5,141 nt of DNA from positions 1 to 5,141 of the forward strand of contig SLLF01000337.1 of NCBI GenBank assembly GCA_007134175.1, in the 5' to 3' direction. Within the stretch, counting starts at the first letter, position 1, and every line of letters begins with the position of its first letter. The notes below the pieces were generated by a model. The model saw only the letters and a program-made list of their open reading frames with translations. It searched no databases and had not been told where the DNA came from. Source of the DNA: Kiritimatiellia bacterium. Lineage in GTDB: Bacteria; Verrucomicrobiota; Kiritimatiellia; SLAD01. This document shows positions 1 to 4,959 of the stretch, piece after piece. The position numbers and the translations under genes were made by a program.

Positions 1-112
1 CAGTTTCACCGCTGAATGGCCACATAAAGCACAAAAGACACAAAAGGATTCAGCCATACGCATGTTGTGGGTTTTGTGCCTCTTGCGGCCAAGATTATAC
101 TTCTTCCCTTTT
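1..112. repeat. Hairpin repeat unit 1 (array may continue left)
   Basis: This unit has the head TTTCACC-GCTGAAT, then a hairpin at 18-90 with 28-nt arms (18-45 and 63-90) and an 18-nt spacer beginning AAGATTATAC. In minus-strand RNA 24 of 28 arm positions pair, 3 as G.U. It is the most diverged complete hairpin at arm positions 20-21. The unit starts with CAG at base 1, the same triplet that starts unit 2 at 113, so further copies may lie outside. Together with unit 2 it fills 1-252; I see no gene there. Confidence 0.85.
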
Positions 113-223
113 CAGTTTCACGGGTGAATGGCCACATAAAGCACAAAAGACACAAAAGGATCCGGCCTAATACGCATGTTGTGACTCTTGTGCCTCTTGT
201 GGCCAAGATTATGCCCATTCGAC
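113..223. repeat. Hairpin repeat unit 2
   Basis: This is a direct copy of unit 1 at a 112-bp period. The head TTCACGGGTGAA (117-128) is a small palindrome (TTCAC-N2-GTGAA). The main hairpin spans 130-204 (arms 130-157 and 177-204); 25 of 28 positions pair in minus-strand RNA, 3 as G.U. The loop carries GGATCCGGCC. After the hairpin AAGATTAT matches unit 1 and then the sequence diverges toward the GxxExxY gene's 3' flank. The right boundary is approximate. Confidence 0.85.
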
Positions 224-233
224 AGAGGCAATT

Positions 234-258
234 GTCACATAATACGTAGAAATCACAA
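234..258. repeat. Degenerate left arm of a hairpin unit overlapping the GxxExxY stop
   Basis: The first 24 bases align without gaps to the left arm of unit 3 (from 702) at 19 positions, including CACATAA and AGAAATCACA. The stop codon of the GxxExxY gene (255-253) lies inside it. No right arm follows directly; the gene does. Confidence 0.6.
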
Positions 259-660
259 CACCAGTTTTTTAATCTCAATTCTTGGAGATCCGAAGTTGAT
301 CAGGAGCGCATGCCGAATGCTGGATGCTCGCAGGTAGCCAAGAACCTGTGCCGTGTGTTCGTTTAGCAGCAACTTGCAAGCCTTCAGTTCCACAATGAGG
401 CTGCCATCCACAAAAAGGTCAGCGAAGTAGTCACCCAGCACGGTTCCATCCTCGTCGCAGACTTGCAGCGGCTGTTGCTGTTTAACCTCGATACCTGCTT
501 TGCGTAGCCGATGCGCAAGCCCATTCTCGTAGACCTTCTCCAGATGACCGTGCCGCAGATAGGTATGCAGACCAAAGGCAATCTGCCGCACACCATCGCA
601 AAGTGTCAAAATATCACGATCATCGTCTATTTTGGTGCCTTTAGTGCCCGCTGTCTTCAT
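253..660 (-). CDS. GxxExxY family protein (PD-(D/E)XK nuclease-like, PDDEXK_3 type)
   Basis: This is a 135-residue protein, a normal length for the family. The signature GHLEKVY (G-x-x-E-x-x-Y) is at residues 38-44. The core GDYFADLFVDGSLIVELKA follows at 77-95, with D81, E91 and K93 placed like the D...ExK triad of the PD-(D/E)XK nuclease fold. A conserved NEHTAQVLGYLRAS helix (100-113) and a C-terminal INFG...IKKLVL end (121-135) complete the family pattern. The family's biochemical activity is not established to my knowledge, so nuclease action is inferred from the fold. I chose the ATG at 658-660 because AAGGAG (673-668) lies 7 nt upstream. A longer frame to 708 only adds translated repeat. 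The gene lies between hairpin repeat units, and repeat-like sequence reaches into both of its ends. Its GC content looks lower than that of the GH99-like gene by rough count. There is no membrane segment or signal peptide. Confidence 0.88.
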   Translation of the reverse strand: MKTAGTKGTKIDDDRDILTLCDGVRQIAFGLHTYLRHGHLEKVYENGLAHRLRKAGIEVKQQQPLQVCDEDGTVLGDYFADLFVDGSLIVELKACKLLLNEHTAQVLGYLRASSIRHALLINFGSPRIEIKKLVL

Positions 661-686
661 AACGATACTCCTTATTCTCTTTTCAG
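630..686. repeat. Degenerate right arm plus unit spacer at the GxxExxY 5' end
   Basis: TTTTGGTGCCTTTAGTGCCC (630-649) resembles the right arm of the units (16 of 19 positions against unit 1, allowing one extra base). It encodes the GTKGTK residues near the protein's N-terminus. The leader 664-686 matches the unit 1/2 spacer (93-115) at 18 of 23 ungapped positions, ending in the same CTTTTCAG-type sequence. Confidence 0.55.
668..673 (-). promoter_or_regulatory. Shine-Dalgarno of the GxxExxY gene
   Basis: AAGGAG on the minus strand is separated by 7 nt from the ATG at 660. It decides the start codon against the repeat-derived upstream ATG at 708. The site falls inside a leader (686-664) that matches the spacer between hairpin units 1 and 2 at 18 of 23 positions. 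Confidence 0.75.
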
Positions 687-783
687 TTTCACGGTTGAAT
701 AGCCACATAAAGCACAGAAATCACAGAAAGATTCCGTCATGCGCCTTTTGTGACTCTTGTGCCTCTTGTGGCCAGCACTCTTC
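684..783. repeat. Hairpin repeat unit 3
   Basis: This unit lies directly upstream of the GxxExxY gene, starting inside the gene's leader. The hairpin is 701-773 (arms 701-728 and 746-773); 25 of 28 positions pair in minus-strand RNA, 5 as G.U. Its left arm has its own variants (ACAGAAATCACAG). The arm fragment at the GxxExxY stop codon shares the AGAAATCACA part, linking this unit to the one that holds the gene. Confidence 0.85.
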
Positions 784-885
784 CTGTTTCACGGGTGAAT
801 GGCCACATAAAGCACAAAAGACACAAAAGGATCCGGCCTAATACGCATTTTGTGACTCTTGTGCCTCTTGTGGCCAGCGCTCTTC
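784..885. repeat. Hairpin repeat unit 4
   Basis: This unit starts 100 bp after unit 3 and 102 bp before unit 5. It has the palindromic head TTCACGGGTGAA (788-799) and a hairpin at 801-875 (arms 801-828 and 848-875). In minus-strand RNA 26 of 28 positions pair, 3 as G.U. The loop contains GGATCCGGCC, as in units 2 and 5. The spacer after it ends CTCTTCCTG, as after unit 3. Units 3-5 occupy 684-975; I see no gene in the 327 bp between the GxxExxY and GH99-like genes. Confidence 0.85.
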
Positions 886-975
886 CTGTTTCACGGTTGA
901 ATGGCCACATAAGGCACAAAATACACAAAAGGATCCGGCCATGCGCTTTTTGTGAATTTTGTGCCTCTTGTGGCC
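886..975. repeat. Hairpin repeat unit 5, next to the GH99-like stop codon
   Basis: The hairpin is 903-975 (arms 903-930 and 948-975) with 26 of 28 positions paired in minus-strand RNA, only 1 as G.U. Arm position 20 is a T-A pair (922/956) where units 2 and 4 have G-C, a compensatory double change. The hairpin edge is 12 nt past the GH99-like stop codon, so it would be the first structure in that gene's 3' untranslated region. No T-tract follows. Confidence 0.85.
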
Positions 976-987
976 CGAATAGTCTGG

Positions 988-2103
988 TCACGCCGCCCCA
1001 AACACGTGGCGAACCGCTTCCAGATAGCCGTACCCGTAAAGATCGTCGGGCTGGAGATAACTGGCCTCGGTCCACTCGTTCCAACTGTTGATCGTGACGA
1101 GCGGGGCTTGGTCGGGATGGGCATCGACATACGTCTTGGCCGCGCGCAGCGCCGCTTCGATCGCTGGCGGCGTGTTGTTCTTGACAATACCCGGCCGGAA
1201 GGGCTGGAAACGCGGATTGTTATCCCAGCCAAGCGAGACGTGCGGAAAGTAAGGAATATGGAATTCCTGATCAAGCCGTTGCCATTCCTGAGCCACGTCC
1301 ACCATGATTTCCCCGTAATCGCGGTCAATATTGGTGAAGTGCACGTATTGATAATGCGACACGCTGTCGAACCCCAGTTGCTCGATGACATCGGTCTGGG
1401 TGCCCCCGCTACCGTCAACGCCGCTCAGGTTGTAGCCGCTGCGCCGGAGACACGCCTGCAGGTGCAGCCCCGGCAGCCCGGCTTGCACGGCGCGGGCGCG
1501 CAACGCATCCAGGGCATCGCGAGTCGACTGGACACCGCCCAATCCGCTCATCAGAATCTTCAAATCGTAGATCATGAAGACCGGTTTGTCGTCGATGGTA
1601 TAGTAGCTCGGGTGCTTGAAGTATTGGTTTAGCAAACGATCGGCAATAATGTCGAATTCCCGGCGGTCCACCGCCGCCTGCCAGATGATATTGCCGTCCT
1701 TTAGATGGGCGATGCGCCGGTCCCACAGATTGACGACATCGTGGTTGGCCCACATGAGATAGAACTTCACTCGTTCGTTGTTCTTTGCCTTGAGATAGCC
1801 GTTGTTCAGGCACTGTTCCAAGAACGGGCGGTGATCGTACCAGTACCAGTCGTAGATGAAAACGTTCACGCCATGATCGGCAGCGGCATCAATTTGGCAC
1901 TGCATCACGTAGGGATCGGCTTCGTTTGGATAGCCCCACAGCGGCTGGCGCGGCCACTGATGCCCATCGAACTTCGGGCCCGCCTTTTTCACGGTTTCCC
2001 ATTCGCCATTGCCCGCCGGCCAGAACATCCGGGTACGCGGCTCATCGCCGGTATAGGCCGGCCAAATATAAGCGGCAACATCATACGGTTGTGGTTTTCC
2101 CAT
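988..2103 (-). CDS. GH99-like (WbsX-type) glycan-acting protein
   Basis: This 371-residue protein fits the GH99-like/WbsX domain (glycosyltransferase WbsX family, PF14307) over nearly its whole length. Visible markers are an N-terminal strand AAYIWPAY (10-17), VNVFIYDWYWYDHRP (79-93), FYLMWANHD (114-122), KPVFMIYD (173-180), VSLGWDNNPR (289-298) and the hallmark INSWNEWTEASYLQPD (338-353). E343 and E346 of WNEWTE align with the WNEW-x-E segment that carries the catalytic acids in true GH99 enzymes. YGYGYLEAVR (356-365) closes the domain. There is no obvious signal peptide, so it is probably cytoplasmic as encoded. The start ATG overlaps the stop of the upstream flavoprotein (TAATG at 2105-2101). 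GGGAG lies 4 nt upstream, inside the last codons of that gene, so translation is probably coupled. Hairpin unit 5 begins 12 nt after the stop codon. Whether it hydrolyses or transfers sugars cannot be told, and the substrate is unknown. Confidence 0.9.
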   Translation of the reverse strand: MGKPQPYDVAAYIWPAYTGDEPRTRMFWPAGNGEWETVKKAGPKFDGHQWPRQPLWGYPNEADPYVMQCQIDAAADHGVNVFIYDWYWYDHRPFLEQCLNNGYLKAKNNERVKFYLMWANHDVVNLWDRRIAHLKDGNIIWQAAVDRREFDIIADRLLNQYFKHPSYYTIDDKPVFMIYDLKILMSGLGGVQSTRDALDALRARAVQAGLPGLHLQACLRRSGYNLSGVDGSGGTQTDVIEQLGFDSVSHYQYVHFTNIDRDYGEIMVDVAQEWQRLDQEFHIPYFPHVSLGWDNNPRFQPFRPGIVKNNTPPAIEAALRAAKTYVDAHPDQAPLVTINSWNEWTEASYLQPDDLYGYGYLEAVRHVFGAA

Positions 2104-3416
2104 TATTCTCCCTTGGATGGAACGATGGCGTCGTGTGCCGCCAGGAGCTGGCGGATGGCGGTCAAATCCAAGTCGCGCAGGTCGGTTCCGGAGCGGGCGG
2201 CCAAAGCCGCCATGGCCCCGGCCGCCTGTCCTGTGGCCATAGCCGTGGCCTGAACGCGCAGGGCGGAGTTGGCAACGCGATCACTGGAAAGACAACGTCC
2301 AGCCACCGCCATGAATTTTAGTCCCTGCGGCAGCAACGCCCCGCGCGGCACGGTAGGCACCACGCCGGGCGCCAACGTCCGCTTATCGAGTCCCGCGCCG
2401 TCCGGCAGATGCAAATCAATCGGATAAAACGAATAACATAACGCATCCGACCATGCGCGCCCGGACAGGTAGTCATCGCCCGTCACCGTCGCGTCCCCCC
2501 CCACCGTCACCGTCTCGCGCACCCCGCATTCCGGGGCTAGGTATTCGATGCGCAATTGTTTCAAGCCGGGCTGTTGTCGCAAAAAACGGTACATCCGTAA
2601 AATGGCGGCGCGCCCCTCGAGCTCCATCCGGGAACGGCCGACACTGTCACGTGCGTCATTGGCAGGAATATGGTTCGCATTCTCGCCGTGTTTCTTAAGC
2701 CAGGATCCGACGTTGGGATGCTCCACGTTCCATCCGGCATCGTGCGGGCGGACCGCGCCGCTTTCGCACGCTTCGGCAAATGCGCGGTTCAGGGTATCGA
2801 GATCAAGAGCGGCCACGTCGTATCCGCTGACCCGGCACACTTGCGTGCCGGGCTGGCGTTCCCCCGCAGGCTCGCGCAGGTGCGCACCGGCCAGCGTGGC
2901 CAGATTCGCGTCGCCCGTGCCATCCACCAGCACCCGTGCACGTAGCGTTTCCAATCCCGACTTGCCGCATAGGGTCACCTGCCATCCTGCCGCACCCGGC
3001 TCCACCTTGGCCGGCATCGTATGGAAACGGATATCCACGCCGGCATCTGTCACGAATTCATCGCACAGCAGCGTGTAGACCGCCCGATCAACTTGGACCT
3101 GATGATGCCAATGCCGTTCGGGTATCACGCTGAAATCAGGCAGCGAACCGCCCGATTCCTCCATGCACCGTGCGACTAGTTGCCAGCCATAGCCCCGGAT
3201 CACCTGGCGGCCCCAGGCATGGAACAGGCCGGGGAAATTGACCCCGCCGGCCGTCGTGGTACCGCCCAGCATACTCCCCCGCTCGACCAGCAGCGTCCGT
3301 GCTCCGGCCCGTGCACTTTGAATCGCCGCCACGAGCCCGGCCGGACCGCCGCCCGCAACCAGCACATCATAGAACGGCCGCACACGATCTCCCTGAGTTG
3401 GCGCCAACTTGTTCAT
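2103..3416 (-). CDS. FAD-dependent oxidoreductase (FAD_oxidored family)
   Basis: This 437-residue flavoprotein matches PF12831 (FAD_oxidored). It has a Rossmann nucleotide-binding start VLVAGGGPAGL (18-28, GxGxxG type) and E45 at the end of the second strand, where the adenosine ribose is usually bound. GGTTTAGGVN follows at 51-60, then VDGTGDANLA (164-173), PECGVRET (295-302) and the C-terminal FAD-contacting stretch VAGRCLSSDRVANSALRVQATAMATGQAAG (371-400). Members are often found in polysaccharide-degradation loci with unknown substrates, and some carry misleading 'xanthan lyase' labels. It is coupled to the GH99-like gene by TAATG. The ATG at 3416 has only GGGG directly in front, with no useful spacing. 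A GTG at 3383 (V12) has AGGGAG 5 nt upstream and still precedes the Rossmann strand, so the start may be there. The product would then be 426 residues. It probably oxidises a sugar or sugar-derived compound, which is an inference from context. Confidence 0.9.
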   Translation of the reverse strand: MNKLAPTQGDRVRPFYDVLVAGGGPAGLVAAIQSARAGARTLLVERGSMLGGTTTAGGVNFPGLFHAWGRQVIRGYGWQLVARCMEESGGSLPDFSVIPERHWHHQVQVDRAVYTLLCDEFVTDAGVDIRFHTMPAKVEPGAAGWQVTLCGKSGLETLRARVLVDGTGDANLATLAGAHLREPAGERQPGTQVCRVSGYDVAALDLDTLNRAFAEACESGAVRPHDAGWNVEHPNVGSWLKKHGENANHIPANDARDSVGRSRMELEGRAAILRMYRFLRQQPGLKQLRIEYLAPECGVRETVTVGGDATVTGDDYLSGRAWSDALCYSFYPIDLHLPDGAGLDKRTLAPGVVPTVPRGALLPQGLKFMAVAGRCLSSDRVANSALRVQATAMATGQAAGAMAALAARSGTDLRDLDLTAIRQLLAAHDAIVPSKGE

Positions 3417-3517
3417 CCCCCTATATGTAAATGCTCAGGCCCTATCTCGCAATCGAAATCCAGCCATGCCGGCGGCTGAGGTTTCAGGGTGTCAGTCCGG
3501 CCTGTGACCACTGTCAT
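3413..3517 (-). CDS. Possible small ORF coupled to the oxidoreductase gene (uncertain)
   Basis: This is a 34-codon reading frame whose TGA overlaps the oxidoreductase start as ATGA (3416-3413), a usual arrangement for translational coupling. Its middle, LKPQPPAWLDFDC (residues 11-23), is also readable in the related repeat upstream of the ATPase as LKPQ...P..WLDFDC. The 9-nt difference between the copies keeps the frame, and one of the changes is synonymous. Against coding: I see no Shine-Dalgarno in front of the ATG at 3517, the repeat could be non-coding, and I recognise no protein family. It could also be a leader region or the remnant of a gene tail. Confidence 0.2.
   Translation of the reverse strand: MTVVTGRTDTLKPQPPAWLDFDCEIGPEHLHIGG
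3448..3487. repeat. Direct repeat A flanking the ATPase region
   Basis: This 40-nt copy matches repeat B (4911-4959) in the same orientation: 37 of 40 aligned bases agree, with a 9-nt gap where B is longer. It lies 31 nt upstream of the oxidoreductase ATG. Shared landmarks on the plus strand are CGCAATCGAAATCCA at one end and CTGAGGTTTCAG at the other. Confidence 0.8.
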
Positions 3518-3551
3518 AGTTTGCGAGGGGGTAGGTATAATCAAGCAACTG

Positions 3552-3578
3552 GATGCCGTCGTTCCGCATGACGGCATC
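3552..3578. repeat. Perfect 9-bp inverted repeat with a 9-nt loop
   Basis: GATGCCGTC (3552-3560) and GACGGCATC (3570-3578) are exact reverse complements around a 9-nt loop. The hairpin lies 37 nt past the ATPase stop codon and ahead of the oxidoreductase gene. Neither strand has a T-tract after it, so it is not a standard Rho-independent terminator. It could slow transcription or protect a 3' end. Confidence 0.55.
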
Positions 3579-3615
3579 TTCCTCAAGATGGCTCGCCTGA
3601 AGGCACCCCCGGGAT

Positions 3616-4857
3616 TCATTTTTCAGACGAGCCGAACAGGAGTGTTGCGGGAATCGCGCGGACATGTTCGGAGAGACGCCGGTAGGAGTCGCCGCCATGG
3701 ATGATCATTCCCGGACCATGGCCGGGGTTCATGCGGATCCACCGCTCCATGGGTTCGGCATCCTCCGGCCGGGGGGTGCGCGTCGCTTTGATCTCAAACA
3801 GCCGGTGTCTCCGGCCTCCCTCCAGCAATCCGTCCACCTCCAGGCCTTCTCGAGTGCGCACATGGTAGAGCCGTGCGGGAAACGGCAGCAGCGGCAGCAG
3901 CGATTGTATTTCCATCATCACGAAGGACTCAAACCACCGCCCCCGAGCCATCGGGTAGTTCCATAACGCTTCCGCCGTGGAAAACCCGGCCAGATGCGCG
4001 GCGATTCCGGTGTCGGTCCAGAACAGTTTGGGCGCCTTGACAAAACGTTTGCCGATATTGCTGAAAAAAGGGGGGATCCGTTGAATGAGCAGACTGGCTT
4101 CCAGAACCGAAAGGTACCTTCCGGTGGTCACGGGGTTCAACCCTGCATCCCGGCCGAGATGCGCCTGATTCAGCAATGTGCCGGTGTTGGCGGCGCTGAT
4201 CTGCATGAGCCGATGAAAATCGGCCAAGTTCGAAATGTCGGAGATCCTGCGGAGGTCACGTTCCAGGTAAGTAAGCTGAAACGATTCGAACCAGAGCTGA
4301 CGCGCCCGGTCTGAGCCGGCGTTAAGGCTCAAAGGAAAGCCTCCCTGAAACAAGCGTTCTCCGTCAAATGGCTTTGCGGGTTCATGTTCAAAAACGCGGT
4401 CCAACCCGTCCGCCGATTCAGCCGTGAAACCGTGTTCCCAGCCCCGGGCGCGGTTGCATTCGGAGAACGTCAATGGCGGAAGGCGCAGGATTCCCACTCT
4501 GCCCGCAAGCACATGGGAGAGCTCCGCGCAGTGATCCAGGTCGGCGGAACCCGTCAGCAGATAACGCCCTGCTTCCCGGTGTTGATCCGTAAGCAATTTG
4601 ATTTCCCGCAAAATACCCGGGGCAAGTTGGACCTCATCAATGGTCATGTTTCCCCTGTCGGAAAGAAAGGCCTTGGGATCGGATTGCGCGACAGATCTCA
4701 GCGTAATGTCATCCAGACTGAGATAGTCCCGGGTCTCTCCGATTTCAGGTTGTGTGACCAGGGTGGACTTTCCCACCTGCCGCGGGCCGACGACGGCAAC
4801 CACGGGAAACACCTCCAGCATCTCCCGAAGCAAATCGGTATGGTATCTTGAGATCAT
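3616..4857 (-). CDS. AAA_14/DUF4143 family P-loop ATPase
   Basis: With the ATG at 4857 this is a 413-residue protein, typical for AAA_14 (PF13173) plus DUF4143 (PF13635) ATPases. The opening MISRY...FPVVAVVGPRQVGKSTLV contains Walker A GPRQVGKST (24-32). MTIDEVQ (71-77) is Walker B with D74/E75. YLLTGSADL (99-107) is the sensor strand and GRVGILRLPPLTFSE (119-133) ends the AAA core. The DUF4143 part contains TYLERDL (196-202), a helix-turn-helix-like GLNPVTTGRYLSVLEASLLI (239-258) and LFWTDTGIAAHL (278-289). Its end, EVDGLLE (340-346) and FEIKAT (354-359), has PD-(D/E)XK-like D342, E355 and K357. ATP binding is well supported, but the cellular role of this family is unsettled. The frame stays open to 4926; in-frame ATGs are at 4866 and 4857. 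I prefer 4857 because family members usually begin just before this strand. Neither start has a strong Shine-Dalgarno. The gene has its own AT-rich palindromic promoter region and is bracketed by direct repeats, which suggests independent acquisition. Confidence 0.9.
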   Translation of the reverse strand: MISRYHTDLLREMLEVFPVVAVVGPRQVGKSTLVTQPEIGETRDYLSLDDITLRSVAQSDPKAFLSDRGNMTIDEVQLAPGILREIKLLTDQHREAGRYLLTGSADLDHCAELSHVLAGRVGILRLPPLTFSECNRARGWEHGFTAESADGLDRVFEHEPAKPFDGERLFQGGFPLSLNAGSDRARQLWFESFQLTYLERDLRRISDISNLADFHRLMQISAANTGTLLNQAHLGRDAGLNPVTTGRYLSVLEASLLIQRIPPFFSNIGKRFVKAPKLFWTDTGIAAHLAGFSTAEALWNYPMARGRWFESFVMMEIQSLLPLLPFPARLYHVRTREGLEVDGLLEGGRRHRLFEIKATRTPRPEDAEPMERWIRMNPGHGPGMIIHGGDSYRRLSEHVRAIPATLLFGSSEK

Positions 4858-4864
4858 TTGAAAC

Positions 4865-4885
4865 ATATAACAGAACCTGTTATAT
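4865..4885. promoter_or_regulatory. Palindromic operator candidate before the ATPase gene
   Basis: ATATAACAG (4865-4873) and CTGTTATAT (4877-4885) are perfect reverse complements around the 3-nt centre AAC. The palindrome sits just before the preferred ATPase start and covers the upstream ATG at 4866. It also overlaps the likely -10 element. This is the layout of a repressor site that would block transcription or initiation. The binding protein is unknown; autoregulation by the ATPase is possible but unproven. Confidence 0.55.
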
Positions 4886-4908
4886 ATTACAACACATAAT
4901 ATTCTTAA
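4879..4908 (-). promoter_or_regulatory. Candidate sigma70-type promoter of the ATPase gene
   Basis: On the minus strand TTAAGA (4908-4903) and TATAAC (4884-4879) are spaced by 18 nt, in a stretch of about 24% GC (12 of 50 bases over 4861-4910) within otherwise GC-rich DNA. Transcription would begin near 4872, giving a very short leader. The hexamers are imperfect and other AT-rich registers are possible. Confidence 0.35.
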
Positions 4909-4910
4909 CG

Positions 4911-4959
4911 CGCAATCGAAATCCAACCATGTCAGCGGCGAGGGACGCTGAGGTTTCAG
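4911..4959. repeat. Direct repeat B flanking the ATPase region
   Basis: This is the partner of repeat A (3448-3487), 9 nt longer. It begins next to the AT-rich ATPase promoter region and ends on the stop codon of the glycosidase-like gene (TGA, 4958-4956). With repeat A it brackets about 1.4 kb containing the ATPase gene and its control region. Confidence 0.8.

Noticed and set aside
6..278. Open frames through the repeat units (6-278, 67-249, 632-841, 737-1084, 750-1091)
   Set aside because: They translate the hairpin repeats into low-complexity HKRHKR- or RGTRVTK-like strings and recur in every unit; no start signals or domains.
661..708. N-terminal extension of the GxxExxY protein from ATG 708
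   Set aside because: The extra 16 residues are translated repeat and leader; the Shine-Dalgarno AAGGAG fits only the ATG at 660.
1..975. CRISPR array or integron attC sites
   Set aside because: The units are 90-112 bp with no unique spacers between short identical repeats. They lack consistent RYYYAAC/GTTRRRY core sites, and no cas or integrase gene is present.
952..2253. Long plus-strand frames opposite the GH99-like and oxidoreductase genes (for example 952-1632, 1705-2253)
   Set aside because: These are antisense shadows of GC-rich coding sequence; the minus-strand proteins show clear family motifs and the antisense ones show none.
3536..3541. Perfect TATAAT on the plus strand
   Set aside because: There is no convincing -35 at the right distance and no plus-strand gene downstream.
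3492..3698. Minus-strand 68-codon frame ending NYDSGHRPD
   Set aside because: It overlaps the ATPase 3' end out of frame, has no recognisable domain, and its short private part has only a weak, distant GAGGA.
3664..4851. Plus-strand frames opposite the ATPase (3664-3966, 3994-4314, 4384-4851)
   Set aside because: They are shadows of a minus-strand gene with full Walker motifs and DUF4143 features.
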